Below, piece after piece: positions 27,701 through 36,674 of a stretch of 64,000 bases of DNA; positions within the stretch are counted from its first letter, which is position 1; every line of letters begins with the position of its first letter. The translations under genes were made by a program, and so were the position numbers. Origin of the DNA: Jaenimonas drosophilae. Its lineage: Eukaryota; Euglenozoa; Kinetoplastea; Trypanosomatida; Trypanosomatidae. The notes under the pieces were generated by a model. That model was not told the origin of the DNA and did not search any database. It saw only the letters and a list, made by a program, of their open reading frames with translations. The DNA lies in NCBI GenBank assembly GCA_030849065.1, contig JASAON010001656.1:124001-188000 (forward strand). The letters are read 5' to 3'.

Positions 27701-30700
27701 TGTGCCGGAGGTGATCCTGGGCCTCGTAGCTTGCCGGCCCGGGAACATCCTCGCGGGGAGCCGACCATCTGGCGGCAGTGGTGTTGAGAAAGGCCCCGCG
27801 CTGAGTGAAGCGTGGGTCGGCGGCGTCGTATGCACCAGGCCCCGGAGGTACCTCGCTTGCGTTCTCTGCATCCGTGGCGAAACGCACTGCCTGGGCGAAC
27901 GACACGTGCCGTCCACTGGCCAATGCTGCGGCTGCTGATTCGGGGTCGTAGCTGCCGGGGCCAACCTGGGTGAGCTCCCGCTGAAGGGCACCATCATTTC
28001 CTCGTGGAGCACTGGTACTGAAGGTGGTAGACGGAGCTGAGTAGAGAGCGTCTGGGTTGTATGAGCCAGGGCCCGGCATGTCCTTCTTTGCCCTCTCATC
28101 CGTTGAAGGGGGAAAGCGGGGGCTGCTCGTCCCAAGAATGGTGCGTGGAAGCTGCGTCGTTACCTGTGCATTCTGAAGTTCGTACATTCCTGGGCCAGGT
28201 ACGTCATCCGTTTGTCCAGCCGCATCAGGCAAACGCTGGCCCATGGTCATAGACGGGCCACTCGGAAGAGTCGGAAGGGTGTAGCTGCCAGGGCCCACAC
28301 CCAGTGATGCGGAGGGAAGCTCCATGCCGGGTCGTTGGGCGGTTCCAATTGCGGCACCAGGGACGCGGTCTCCTTCAGGGGCATCATACGCACCAGGGCC
28401 AGGCAGTGTCTCTCGGCCCTCAGAAGGGGGAACAGGAAAGCGTGCTGAGGTAGTTGCGAGTACGGCAACTGGAGCCCGGCCGTGTGTGAGGGCGTAGCTG
28501 GCGTCGTACTCACCCGGGCCTGGTAGAAGAGCTGCTCGTCGGGTGGCCTCTTCCAAGATTGTGACCCGTGGGGCTTGAGAGATGGAAATGACGGCAGGCT
28601 CCGTAGTAGTGCGACGCATCGAGGTGTCGTAGGTCATTGGCCCAGGGGCACCCGCGGCCGTTTGTGCTGTCCCATCAAGCTCAGGAGCCCAGCGCGGGGC
28701 GGTGCCCATAACAACCCCACCACCTCCTGCATAGGTCACGGGCGGCTCACCGAAGATGGGGAGGTAGGCCCCTGGCCCAGGTGTGGCCGTGGGTACCTCC
28801 TCGGTCATGGACGGTGATGCCTCACGGCCAATACCGCCAATCGTCCACTGTGGCCCAGCACACTGAGACGTCGTGGCACTGTGGTCGTAGTGTCCCGGTC
28901 CGGGGCCACCAACTAGGACTCTGGGTGGCGCATGTGGCGCGCCAAGCGCTGCCGACGGGGCGGTTTCCCGCGTCCACTTGTCAGCGGCGTCGATGTGATA
29001 GGCACCGGGGCCCGGAGTTGGGCTAGGTGGCGGTCGCACCTCTGTTGTACCTGGCCCCATCGCCACGGGGCAAGTGGCTGTCCCGACTTCCGTTCCCGTG
29101 CGGACGTCATAGTCCGCCGGGCCGGGAAGCCGGCCCATGGCTGCGAGGGTTGCGGCGTCCGCCTTCAGACTCACCCCATGCTGCGCGTCTGACTTGTTGA
29201 AGCGCACGTTGCGGGGGCTTGGGTGACGAGAATCCACGGCATTCTCTGGGCGGTACTTCCCCGGCCCAGGCACCGATGCAGAACGCTTCTCTGGAGAGGC
29301 GGGGCCCATACCGAAGTCGAGCTGCCGCGACGCGGAGGCCATAAAGGTGGACCGTCCATGACGCGTGGCGGGCGGGTCGCGCTTTCCGCTTCCTGGCGTT
29401 TGCAGCGCAGGGACTTCATCCATCAAGTCGTAGGTGCCTGGCCCAGGAATACCTCGGCGGTCAGCAGGAAATCGAGCAGCGCTGCCGAAGTTCATGGCGT
29501 GGCCAGTGGTGGTGTTGCGGGAGCTGCGGACGAAGGCAGCCGCGGCATTGTAGGCTCCAGGGCCTGGTGTGGCCCCTGACGTAGCTTCTCGCTGGACGGA
29601 CCGGCTCCTCTGTCCGTCGGGAGATGCATCCACCTTCGTTGCGGAATCGGAAGTGGGTGGGAGCTCTTCGGTAGAGGCTGCTGGAGGAGTGGGGCTACCC
29701 TCTACAGTTGCATCGTTGGATGCCACGAAAGGATTGCCTGCATCCAGAAGCGTTGTTCGAGTGGCAGTGGTAAAGACGGCCGACCTGCCTGTGGGGGCAG
29801 GTGGGGCATCAGCGGAAGCTGCAGCTCGGGCACTGCGACTGCGACGTGCCTTGGGGCTCGCAGCACCCGTCCGACGACGTGGTTGCTTGGCGGGCATCGG
29901 TTGGGCTTCCTCAGTGTAGGAAGTGGATGATGTGGCAGATGGGCTTTGTTGTGTGCCTGATGTTGGAGAAGGCTTCTTCGTCTGCTCCAAGTCCATGACG
30001 TGATCATAGCGAAGTTGCTCCTTGTAGCACGGACATGTGGCTGCATGTGAAGCAGGGTTGATGGGCATCTCCATATCGGGTGTGTCTGACCAGTGGCAGG
30101 CGCAGATTCGCTCGCAGCGCTGGCGAAGAGCCACCCGGGCGGAGTCTGCTGTCTCAGCTTCTGTACTGCGCGTCGCATTTTCTGTGGAGGAAACATGCAA
30201 ATCTTCGGTGCGAGGTTGGGGTTGGGGGTCACTAGCCCTTCGATGCGGAGTAGCAGGCACGCGATTGGGTTGTAGTGCCCCGCTATGGCTTTGAAGTAAA
30301 TCAAGAAGTGCATCGTCACGCTCACGCACCACGACTTCCTTCGAATGATGAAACTGTGGCGGGGCGCTGGGTACACCACGACGAACTTGGCACGGGTCAC
30401 AGCGGCTACACTTCTCCCCTCGAGCTGAGCGTTTCGTACCCGACTGGTCTTGTGGTGCATCACAATCAGCTGACGAACTACGATACCGCTCACAGTCGTA
30501 CGCCATCACGGACGCGGCTTCTTGTCTGACAGTGAGAAGCCCTCTGGAAGAGGTACCGCGAGGAGCAACTTGGGTACGAGAGCTCGGCAAGCGCTTTGGC
30601 AGTGCGGATGCTGCAGTGGCTCGTTGATCTGCCATGCGGAGGGAGCATCCAGCCTTTTCAGCAGCTGTGAAGGTACGATGCCAGTAGGCGATGCGGTCCT

Positions 30701-30917
30701 CCAAGGTGTCTTCTTCACCGTCCGTTGAGCTGCTCTCGATATCAGCACCACACGAGCATGACCGGCAGCATTGGGGTTCGTACGAACACACATGAGCACC
30801 GCTCCGGCAACTCCTGGTGGGTGGGGTAGGGAGACTATGGCAGGGGCAGTCCATCCGACCATCACAGAACCGATGCCCGCGACTCACCTCGTCATAGCGG
30901 CAGTGTCGGCTGCACAT
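24714..30917 (-). CDS. Giant SHIPPO (sperm-tail PG-rich) repeat protein with cysteine-rich N-terminus
   Basis: This is a 2067-residue protein. From about residue 470 to the end I count about 43 copies of the SHIPPO core PGPG-x-Y (PGPGAYD, PGPGSYS and variants such as VGPGSY and PPPGSY), spaced 30-45 residues apart. Many are followed by phrases like FG-x-APR. SHIPPO/ODF3-type proteins associate with axonemal or cortical microtubules, so a flagellar or cytoskeletal role is likely. The N-terminus is unusual: 11 cysteines in the first 60 residues (CSRHC, CPC, CCRSCSC), with further Cys clusters near 167 (CSRCDPC) and 267 (CERICAC, then CPC). These could bind metal or be lipidated, but match no zinc-finger pattern I know. 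A disordered Ala/Ser/Pro stretch links the two parts. The ATG at 30917 follows a clear acceptor. Confidence 0.92.
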   Translation of the reverse strand: MCSRHCRYDEVSRGHRFCDGRMDCPCHSLPTPPTRSCRSGAHVCSYEPQCCRSCSCGADIESSSTDGEEDTLEDRIAYWHRTFTAAEKAGCSLRMADQRATAASALPKRLPSSRTQVAPRGTSSRGLLTVRQEAASVMAYDCERYRSSSADCDAPQDQSGTKRSARGEKCSRCDPCQVRRGVPSAPPQFHHSKEVVVRERDDALLDLLQSHSGALQPNRVPATPHRRASDPQPQPRTEDLHVSSTENATRSTEAETADSARVALRQRCERICACHWSDTPDMEMPINPASHAATCPCYKEQLRYDHVMDLEQTKKPSPTSGTQQSPSATSSTSYTEEAQPMPAKQPRRRTGAASPKARRSRSARAAASADAPPAPTGRSAVFTTATRTTLLDAGNPFVASNDATVEGSPTPPAASTEELPPTSDSATKVDASPDGQRSRSVQREATSGATPGPGAYNAAAAFVRSSRNTTTGHAMNFGSAARFPADRRGIPGPGTYDLMDEVPALQTPGSGKRDPPATRHGRSTFMASASRQLDFGMGPASPEKRSASVPGPGKYRPENAVDSRHPSPRNVRFNKSDAQHGVSLKADAATLAAMGRLPGPADYDVRTGTEVGTATCPVAMGPGTTEVRPPPSPTPGPGAYHIDAADKWTRETAPSAALGAPHAPPRVLVGGPGPGHYDHSATTSQCAGPQWTIGGIGREASPSMTEEVPTATPGPGAYLPIFGEPPVTYAGGGGVVMGTAPRWAPELDGTAQTAAGAPGPMTYDTSMRRTTTEPAVISISQAPRVTILEEATRRAALLPGPGEYDASYALTHGRAPVAVLATTSARFPVPPSEGRETLPGPGAYDAPEGDRVPGAAIGTAQRPGMELPSASLGVGPGSYTLPTLPSGPSMTMGQRLPDAAGQTDDVPGPGMYELQNAQVTTQLPRTILGTSSPRFPPSTDERAKKDMPGPGSYNPDALYSAPSTTFSTSAPRGNDGALQRELTQVGPGSYDPESAAAALASGRHVSFAQAVRFATDAENASEVPPGPGAYDAADPRFTQRGAFLNTTAARWSAPREDVPGPASYEAQDHLRHTNPATVVFGQAPARHVRDEPAEGVPGPGSYSPQEVVEPKFATFPTAPRGLGGEEKRHGDGVGPGHYEIPSPSLPAGPVFGAAPRTVAASGRAEDIPGPGTYEAPAGLGEVGTLNGRSFTSAPRRAVDAGTDTPGPGAYMIASQAELDVMEGRGITIAPRIHAAPRTAEEVPGPGAYDAEAMARPFAAAPTVRFGAEPRFTAATPDVPGPGAYDAMLVSSMPSYSFGSPSGAQTRSTADAHPGPGSYDLTQAQQAAAGGRWGSAERFSDTSRVPATEGGPGQYNPRDPCDIPPSHTFSSAPSRPVEGSIVANVPGPGAYDVDSGLARVLPGMPVYGFGRAPNSLGSQPDAVPGPGHYPVPPSAISGPSYSFGAASARIHELEGGALPGPGAYDLNSGLSQGPSVGFSKHDPRPMQPEEKERQAVPGPGSYPIDQIPGHATTVKMPKAVRFQEPAANTVPGPGSYTVTTAGDGRANGPTFGRAMRTQPDSSHHTEAVPGPGSYSVTDALDKQMAGRSVQLHTTAPRFEPDGADARGALEPGPGQYDVVLLPGVLRTGPKFTTAERFPGQRVRTEEDSATVLGPGAYEVPAGMTDHGSYSFGQSSRMPPTPRTDVPPPGSYDPALPRNGAGPTFPTDPRFYSAEDRDAPGPGAYDLNGRGIGGKGTRAAGMAGRPADAVDRHAAEVPGPGTYNAEHHGAMGSASPAFTLTGRPPAQPLASSPGPGAYDLAPSGIDGPAFSFVSRRPLPGEHEAPQLPGPGAYDVRAGPDGPAITIAGKAAQPSQGEAIPGPGAYDASSAYHYLNSSPAFSLYERRELPKSAETDNPGPGSYAVRPPALSGPASSFGTAPRVALDVGAADIPGPGSYHIPTAPTGPAASFPTVGHHHPGSMDDHPGPGSYSPRADVAQKASPAVGFGTAPRNVPVATDGPGPGMYQGFSWPDGRAPTFAQASQRPDPAAGSCTPGPGAYYSPAQWYPPAHDDAATLAKLRQLGYPSSSL
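24780..29580 (-). repeat. SHIPPO repeat array (about 43 units) in coding sequence
   Basis: Units of about 100-130 bp, each encoding one PGPGxY core, run along the gene. The core is conserved in protein, but codons vary freely between units (ggcccggg, ggtcctgg, gggccagg and others), so this is an old array under protein-level selection and not a recent expansion. Confidence 0.9.
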
Positions 30918-30955
30918 ATCCAGCTACGCACCCAAATACCTTCTGCCTGGAATAG

Positions 30956-30983
30956 CTAGTAGAAACAGAAGAAGAAGGAGACA
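30956..30983 (-). promoter_or_regulatory. Predicted trans-splice acceptor of the SHIPPO gene
   Basis: The tract TCTCCTTCTTCTTCTGTTTC leads to TACTAG with the AG at 30957-30956. It leaves a 38-nt leader without ATG. The rest of 30984-31526 appears to be the 3' UTR of the next gene, and I see no gene in it. Confidence 0.55.
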
Positions 30984-31526
30984 TGAAGATGGGGTTGACG
31001 TCCAACCTCAATGCAACTGCCCTGCTCCACACATGGGAGAAAAGCAAGTGTTATAGATTTGTATCTCGGTGGTCCTAGTGATGTGAGCCCACGCCACCAA
31101 ATGGGCACGATGATGGTATGATGAAAGGGTAGTGAAGATAACCCAGAACCGGGCGGCGATACAACTGCCAAGATTCTCAATTGTTGGCAAGAATCCGCCG
31201 CGACGTATTGAGAAAAAAAAATATGGAAGGGACAATGAGAGTACACGGCTGCGACGCAAATGGCCATTTCAGCTGAGTTGCTGCCACAAGTGACGCACCA
31301 GCAAAGAAATAGCACGTGCAGACAACCACGGCGTATCGTTGTGGGGATGCTCCAATGAGGAAAAGACATGTATAATCCCCCCACATGAACGAGCCAGCAG
31401 TACTTTCACATGGCATATCCCATACAGACCAAAACAACAACAGGTTCGGTGTGACGTAAGTGTAAAGGGCACCCCAAGAACGCTTTCAGTCGGTTTGCTG
31501 CATCATGGACGAAGGGTGGCACATGC

Positions 31527-32360
31527 CTACTCGTCGTGGCAACTGTAGAAAAAGTGCAGCTCCTGGCGCCAATTGAGATACGAGTTGCTGCCCCCCTCCA
31601 GGAGGAGAATCTCAATCATGGCAATGCCCTTGCCTCCAGCTATTTCGTGTTCCAGCGGAGAATCGCCGCTGTAGACGGATGGGCTGCCCTCTGTCGTGTG
31701 CCCATCACGATGAAGTGAAGGATGAATCGGCTGCGCGTGGGATGACGAGAACCCTTCGAGGTTGTCCAGCGAAGACGACGGCGAACGAATTGACCGTGGG
31801 AACATTTTCCCACCTAACTGTTGCAGCACAAAACGATGCTGTGCCGATCGCAATCGCTCTACATCCACTAGAGTGGCCCCGCTGAGGGTGTACTTCATTC
31901 CGGCCAGCTTCCAACGCAGGGGAGTATCTGCCTTCGCCTCGTTGTGCAGACTCTCACGTTGTAGATAGGCACGAAAGCACTCGATCTCATGAACGACGCG
32001 ATCGGCCGTGAAGTGGTGTGCGTGGGCCTCTGCGACCGAGGCGAATGCCGCGATTTGTGGGCTCTCAAAGGCAAAGCGTTTGGGAACTGGTGCAACTGGC
32101 TGGGACTTGGCTTTGGAGGCCCCTTTGCTCTTGTTGCTGCATGTGCTTTGGCGGTCGGCGGACTCTCGGTCGCCCTCAGCACAAAGTTGTTCCAACCGTT
32201 GTTGCAGTGTTGTGGTCACGTAGACGTACTGATCCTGTAGAGCCACGGCGAAGGGGTCTCTTTCACACTCTACACACGAAAGAAACATGGTGGCGCGCTC
32301 ATCCATCTCATCATGGTCATGGCCGCCATCACCCTTTGCTGTGCTGCCCACGCAGCCCAT
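31527..32360 (-). CDS. Small protein with N-terminal MGC acylation motif, unknown function
   Basis: This is a 277-residue protein beginning MGCVGST. Gly2-Cys3 is the classic pattern for N-myristoylation plus palmitoylation, often used in kinetoplastids to target proteins to the flagellar or plasma membrane. Residues 25-70 look structured (FLSCVECERDPFAVALQDQY, VTTTLQQRLEQLCAEGDRES), followed by a Ser/Lys linker. Residues 90-185 form a second ordered region (FESPQIAAFASVAEAHAHHF, VVHEIECFRAYLQRESL, LRWKLAGMKYTLSGATLVDV). A Ser-rich stretch and a compact C-terminus (AMIEILLLEGGSNSYLNWRQ) follow. I do not recognise a family. The start is supported by the acceptor at 32406 and an ATG-free 45-nt leader. 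Confidence 0.78.
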   Translation of the reverse strand: MGCVGSTAKGDGGHDHDEMDERATMFLSCVECERDPFAVALQDQYVYVTTTLQQRLEQLCAEGDRESADRQSTCSNKSKGASKAKSQPVAPVPKRFAFESPQIAAFASVAEAHAHHFTADRVVHEIECFRAYLQRESLHNEAKADTPLRWKLAGMKYTLSGATLVDVERLRSAQHRFVLQQLGGKMFPRSIRSPSSSLDNLEGFSSSHAQPIHPSLHRDGHTTEGSPSVYSGDSPLEHEIAGGKGIAMIEILLLEGGSNSYLNWRQELHFFYSCHDE

Positions 32361-32405
32361 GACCCCAAGATGCCTGTTCCTTGAGAGGGTTGTGGAGTTG
32401 GGGTC

Positions 32406-32438
32406 CTATGATCATGGAGGGAGAAGAAGTGGAAGTGA
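32406..32438 (-). promoter_or_regulatory. Predicted trans-splice acceptor for the MGC protein gene
   Basis: The tract CTTCCACTTCTTCTCCCTCC is followed by ATGATCATAG with the AG at 32407-32406. The ATG in the tract would be removed by splicing. Confidence 0.5.
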
Positions 32439-32620
32439 GACCGCATACCTGTGCAGTAGAGAACACCCCTGTGGCTACAGGTGCTTCACAGTTGTTGTTG
32501 TTGTCTCTTGATTTGGCACAGCCACAGTACGGCTGGGCGAATGGGACTGTGAATTAGACGATGGCAACAACTGCCGCTCCGAGAAGTTACTCAAGGGGAG
32601 ACGCGCATGGAGCCGGCTTC

Positions 32621-34057
32621 CTACACCGAGTACAGGAAGGTAGCTGACACAACAATCCATGTACCAAACATGAAAACATAACCAGGAAACTCACCAGTGA
32701 GGACTGTGGACGCCAGCCCACACACGACAATGCTTAGAGCGGTAGCGAAGCACTTGAGAATGTTGTCCGCGTAGCGAATGACCATGGCAATGATGAGACC
32801 GCCACCTGCCTGGATGGCGATCATCACCACCACGAGGTCATTCCATCCTTGGAAGAGAGACCAAACTGTGAATGGCTGTGACCCGTTGCCATTTCCGTAG
32901 GCGTGCGAGTACGCCGTTGTTGCAACCCCAGCCATTGCCAGGAGCCACGAGAACCATGCAAGCTGGGCATTCCGCATCCACACAGATGCCATGGGAGCCG
33001 CCGCATGGCCCGCATCCACGTCGCCAACCTTCACCTTGGTGGTCTGGTCTGGAATACAATCTGAGGAGGACATACGTGCGTAGGCCTCAGGGCCCATTGC
33101 CAGCCACTGTACGTAGCTGTCATGGACGCCAAACCGGCGGGCGGTGGCCGCCAGTGGTGCAGCGACACTACCCGAGGCTGATACTTTCATCACACGCTCG
33201 AAGTAGACCCCTGCACATCCGCTGCAAAACGCAGCCACAAGAACAGACAACATCCCGATCCACGCCTTTGGAACCATGGGAGGAGGTGTTGTGGAGGTGG
33301 AGAGCTTTGGCGCGCGCGTCGCGGTGCTTGACGGCTCGTCCAGTTGGGCACACACGATACCTCCCATGAGGAGAGCAAGGGCAGCCCACTGACGTACAGA
33401 GAGGCGCCGGTCGGGAAGTAACAACACCGTCAGCACCCCAGTGAAGAGAATCTTGCTTTGGTATCCAACCTGAAAAGCAGTTGCGTCAAGGTGACGTAGA
33501 GCAACATAGATGATGCTGTTCTGAACCGTATAGAGAAGCGCTGGAATCGATACACGAAGAGCCCCTCGGAGTTGGGCAAAGCAAAAGAAGTGCAGGAGGA
33601 CCCGTGTGAAGTGAATGCGCTCACACAGGTGCGCACGTCGCTGTGGGGAAGGTCCACACTGATCCTCCACAGTATCTGCGTCTGCTACGGTGGAATCTGA
33701 TGACTCCATTTGCGGAGTTTGGTTCATGACCTTCTGAAGGCGAAGAAGGGCTGTGGCCCGCCACTGATCGGCGATCTCGGGCAGATCTGCCGCCGCCCCG
33801 GTACTTCCCTGGCCACGTACAACCTCCAGCGGCATCGACTGCAGACAGTCTCTATAGTCAACCACCATGATGAGCAGCAGAGAGAGAAACAGTTTGGCTA
33901 GTTCCTGAGCAGCCACGACCACAATAGGGATAAATGGTGCCGTACCTTCACGAGCTGCATGTACAGACAAGTACCGAGCGAGGATGACCGCTGCGGTGGT
34001 TTGGAACACAAGAGCCACTAGTGAGGCATACTTGAGTAGCAAGGATGTCGTGGACAT
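32621..34057 (-). CDS. SLC35A-type nucleotide-sugar transporter
   Basis: This is a 478-residue multi-pass protein of the nucleotide-sugar transporter family. Hallmarks are the first helix (LLLKYASLVALVFQTTAAVI), IPIVVVAAQELAKLFLSLLL, FSIPALLYTVQNSIIYVALR-like ALLYTVQNSIIYVALRHLDA, TAFQVGYQSKILFTGVLTVL with the QxKI motif, LSVRQWAALALLMGGIVCAQ, CSGCAGVYFERVMK, and the C-terminal GGLIIAMVIRYADNILKCFA. These are the standard SLC35A (CMP-sialic acid/UDP-galactose/UDP-GlcNAc) signatures; the exact substrate cannot be read from sequence. The likely location is the Golgi or ER. Two hydrophilic insertions, at about 90-145 (after helix 3) and 310-350, enlarge it beyond the usual 320-400 residues. The upstream frame to 34186 crosses the splice acceptor at 34100, so the start is 34057. 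Confidence 0.9.
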   Translation of the reverse strand: MSTTSLLLKYASLVALVFQTTAAVILARYLSVHAAREGTAPFIPIVVVAAQELAKLFLSLLLIMVVDYRDCLQSMPLEVVRGQGSTGAAADLPEIADQWRATALLRLQKVMNQTPQMESSDSTVADADTVEDQCGPSPQRRAHLCERIHFTRVLLHFFCFAQLRGALRVSIPALLYTVQNSIIYVALRHLDATAFQVGYQSKILFTGVLTVLLLPDRRLSVRQWAALALLMGGIVCAQLDEPSSTATRAPKLSTSTTPPPMVPKAWIGMLSVLVAAFCSGCAGVYFERVMKVSASGSVAAPLAATARRFGVHDSYVQWLAMGPEAYARMSSSDCIPDQTTKVKVGDVDAGHAAAPMASVWMRNAQLAWFSWLLAMAGVATTAYSHAYGNGNGSQPFTVWSLFQGWNDLVVVMIAIQAGGGLIIAMVIRYADNILKCFATALSIVVCGLASTVLTGEFPGYVFMFGTWIVVSATFLYSV

Positions 34058-34099
34058 GACCCTAGGTGGTCCTAATATCTTGCCAGAGGTGGGGTTGTA

Positions 34100-34132
34100 C
34101 TTGTACCAAGCAACAGGACAGAGAAGAAAAAT
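34100..34132 (-). promoter_or_regulatory. Predicted trans-splice acceptor of the SLC35A-type gene
   Basis: The tract TTTTTCTTCTCTGTCCTGTT leads to TACAAG with the AG at 34101-34100, giving a 42-nt ATG-free leader. Confidence 0.5.
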
Positions 34133-34505
34133 GAAACATGTACAGGGCTCAAGCAACTGTATCTCCCAGCGACACCGATAGCCCACATCCCATCACAACA
34201 ACGTTTGATGAGGGGCAAAACGCGCCAAAGAGGCATCCGTCACCATGCAAGAAAAAAAATAGGAGAAAAAATGGTGCGGTCGGAAATTGGAGGGGGCATG
34301 AATTGGCGATGGCACCAAGAATAGTGGGGCTGGGAATGTCGAATTGATGCCGAAGAGCATGTTCTTCTTTGCTTGGAAAAACGGTTGAGCTCTCCGCTCC
34401 AACTGCAACACAGCTTCCCGTAGAGGGAACGTTGGCACGTGCACCAAAAAAAAGTACCGAGCTGCGTATTTTCTGATGTTTGATGGCATGACAATGGCGA
34501 TGGGT

Positions 34506-36275
34506 TCAGTGTCGGTGCTGCATACCGTAGATGTGTGCTCCAGCAGGAGCCTCAACGGTGTATGTGAAAGTTGAGTTCATGCTAGTTCCAGCGGAGAGCT
34601 CCATCAGCATCTCCACCACACCTTCAGCCTCGTAGTCCCGCTTCTGCTCGTCGGTGGTGAAGAGTGTGTGGGGCTCCACGAGCCGCACAATGAGCCCCTC
34701 CTCATCCGACATGGGAATGCGCTCGCGAATCTTCACGTGGATCGGCGCAGATTGGGGCGGCATGTTGTTCGTCAGCTCTGTTCGGTAGCTGTAGCAGCTC
34801 AACGATTTTCCATCCGATGACAGAAGCTTCCGCTGCTTGCTCTTCTCCTCCTGGAGGAGAGTCCGCTTTACCGAGATGCGCGCGTCCACGCCAACATCCA
34901 GGGAGACTTCTCCACCAGGAGCGGTATTGGGCAAGAAGGTGTGAGCGGTGAAGTCACCACCAACGTAGAGGGAGGCCTCACCCTCCAGCAACAGGAAGTC
35001 ACTTCCGTTGGTGAGTTTAGCTTGGGCATAGGCTTGTGGGGACTCCGACGGAATGACAAGGTAAGAGAGCTCTACGGGTAGCTCAATCTGAGTCAGAGGT
35101 ACTCGGACGGGGTGCCCGTTGGCAAGGATGGTCTGTGGTGCGGTGACCTCAAAGTTGGCCACAGCACTGCTCATGGAAGACTGCGTGTTTACCCGCGCAC
35201 CGCTGAACTTCATCAGAGGTGCTGCTTCATCGTGCATGTCATTTACCTCCGCTTCCTCCATGACGGAGTCCATCATCATCATTGGAGCGGCAGCACACAT
35301 TGCCATGCACGGCATAGGTGGCTGAAATGCGGCGGGAGGTTCGGGCACGTGAATGCCACAGCGCCACGTATCAAGCTCGGGAAGCGTTCCCGATCGCTGA
35401 GGAACGGCAGAGCTGAGCGCAACACGAATGCCCCGAAGGTCCTCACCCTGGTGGACCGTGATAAGCGCATTGTAGAGGATGCGCACCGCCTGCTTCGTGG
35501 TATCAAGGTGAATGTCGTAGGCTGCCCTCCAAGACCCGCCCATGACCATGTAGGATACCACCACGGCAGCATCATCATCCACAACGGGCTCCAACACCTT
35601 GAGCACAATAACAGCCACTGTGGCTGGTCGCGACTTTGCCACACGACCGCGGAAGCGTTGCAGCTCTGCCTCTAGCCTGGCTTTGGTCGCGATGAGCTGC
35701 TCCTTCTGTTTGGCCTGCTTTCGCAGTGCACGACGCACGTCCAAGGCGTTGCGTTCCATCTGCTCCATCTGCGTCTTCCATGTATCCACGGCGTACATGG
35801 CTGCCTGACCCTTCAAGGGAGAAGCCTCGGGGTCGAACATGGTATTCAGCATCGACTCCGAGAATTCCGCCCCTTCCTTCAGCTCGGCTTCCAAGAGCTC
35901 CATCGTGGATATCTCGCGCTCCGTTGCCTTCAGTTGGTCCTCCAGACGCTTGCGTTCTTGTTGGGATTCCTTCAGAAGGGAAGCGGCCTCATCATCATCT
36001 TTGGTGGCAGTCTTGGATCCCACGTGGTCAGCGGTGTCAATGAGAACGCCCTTCAGGACCACCTTCTGCGCCATAGCGGCGGTGAAGCGCACCTGCACGG
36101 AATCACGGTCAAACTGATCAGGTAGAGGGAAAATGATGTGAGTCTCGGGTTGTGGTGATGGGAGCTGAATGTGAGCCAAGCGCTCAATCTGAGCCTTGTT
36201 AGGGTAGAAGGTTGCCGCACATGGAGAGGGCTCCACGTGAATTACTGGGATAGTCTGCGCATCCTCTCCGGTCAT
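34506..36275 (-). CDS. DUF4140/DUF4139 family protein (mucoidy inhibitor A-like)
   Basis: This is a 589-residue protein. The N-terminal DUF4140 region covers about 18-70 (AATFYPNKAQIERLAHIQLP, IIFPLPDQFDRDSVQVRFTA). A charged coiled coil lies at about 95-205 (LLKESQQERKRLEDQLKATE; QKEQLIATKARLEAELQRFR). The DUF4139 domain follows to the end (VSYMVMGGSWRAAYDIHLDT, VRILYNALITVHQGEDLRGI, VALSSAVPQRSGTLPELDTW, then GEVSLDVGVDARISVKRTLL). Family members occur in bacteria, fungi and protists; their biochemical role is unknown. Length and domain order match the family. The gene has an exceptionally short predicted leader (7 nt). Confidence 0.88.
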   Translation of the reverse strand: MTGEDAQTIPVIHVEPSPCAATFYPNKAQIERLAHIQLPSPQPETHIIFPLPDQFDRDSVQVRFTAAMAQKVVLKGVLIDTADHVGSKTATKDDDEAASLLKESQQERKRLEDQLKATEREISTMELLEAELKEGAEFSESMLNTMFDPEASPLKGQAAMYAVDTWKTQMEQMERNALDVRRALRKQAKQKEQLIATKARLEAELQRFRGRVAKSRPATVAVIVLKVLEPVVDDDAAVVVSYMVMGGSWRAAYDIHLDTTKQAVRILYNALITVHQGEDLRGIRVALSSAVPQRSGTLPELDTWRCGIHVPEPPAAFQPPMPCMAMCAAAPMMMMDSVMEEAEVNDMHDEAAPLMKFSGARVNTQSSMSSAVANFEVTAPQTILANGHPVRVPLTQIELPVELSYLVIPSESPQAYAQAKLTNGSDFLLLEGEASLYVGGDFTAHTFLPNTAPGGEVSLDVGVDARISVKRTLLQEEKSKQRKLLSSDGKSLSCYSYRTELTNNMPPQSAPIHVKIRERIPMSDEEGLIVRLVEPHTLFTTDEQKRDYEAEGVVEMLMELSAGTSMNSTFTYTVEAPAGAHIYGMQHRH

Positions 36276-36282
36276 CGTTGTG

Positions 36283-36305
36283 CTGGATGAGGGGGAAAAA
36301 AAAAA
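36283..36305 (-). promoter_or_regulatory. Textbook trans-splice acceptor, 7-nt leader
   Basis: Ten T followed by CCCCCTCATCCAG on the minus strand places the AG at 36284-36283, only 7 nt before the ATG at 36275. This is one of the best tract/acceptor pairs in the window. Confidence 0.65.
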
Positions 36306-36674
36306 CAGTCGAAGTTGTTCTTGTTGTTCACTGACGGAAACACTTTGCGATAAGAAACACCTTCATCACAGTGAGGGAGATAGGAAGAAAGACAAGGAAT
36401 GGAGGATTCAGTGGACCTGGACTCGTGCCAACCTACACAACCAGTAGGCAGCTCCTCATGGTACATAGACGTACACGCTGTAGAGGTAGATGTTGGTGAA
36501 AGGGAGGGTGAAGGGTACACACGCATGGCCCATCATGAAGGGCGGGGGTGGTAATTGTCGAAGCCCCGTCCCACAAACCTGTGGGCCACACGTAGCGAAA
36601 CAAGTCATAGAGGAATGTACACAAATGTAGTGGGCACTAAGGTCCACGTGAGTGAAGTGATGTGCGTGTGGAGA

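Noticed and set aside
24780..29580. Regularly spaced repeats resembling an array such as CRISPR
   Set aside because: They encode SHIPPO PGPGxY cores in one open frame with variable DNA; there are no identical repeats with unique spacers.
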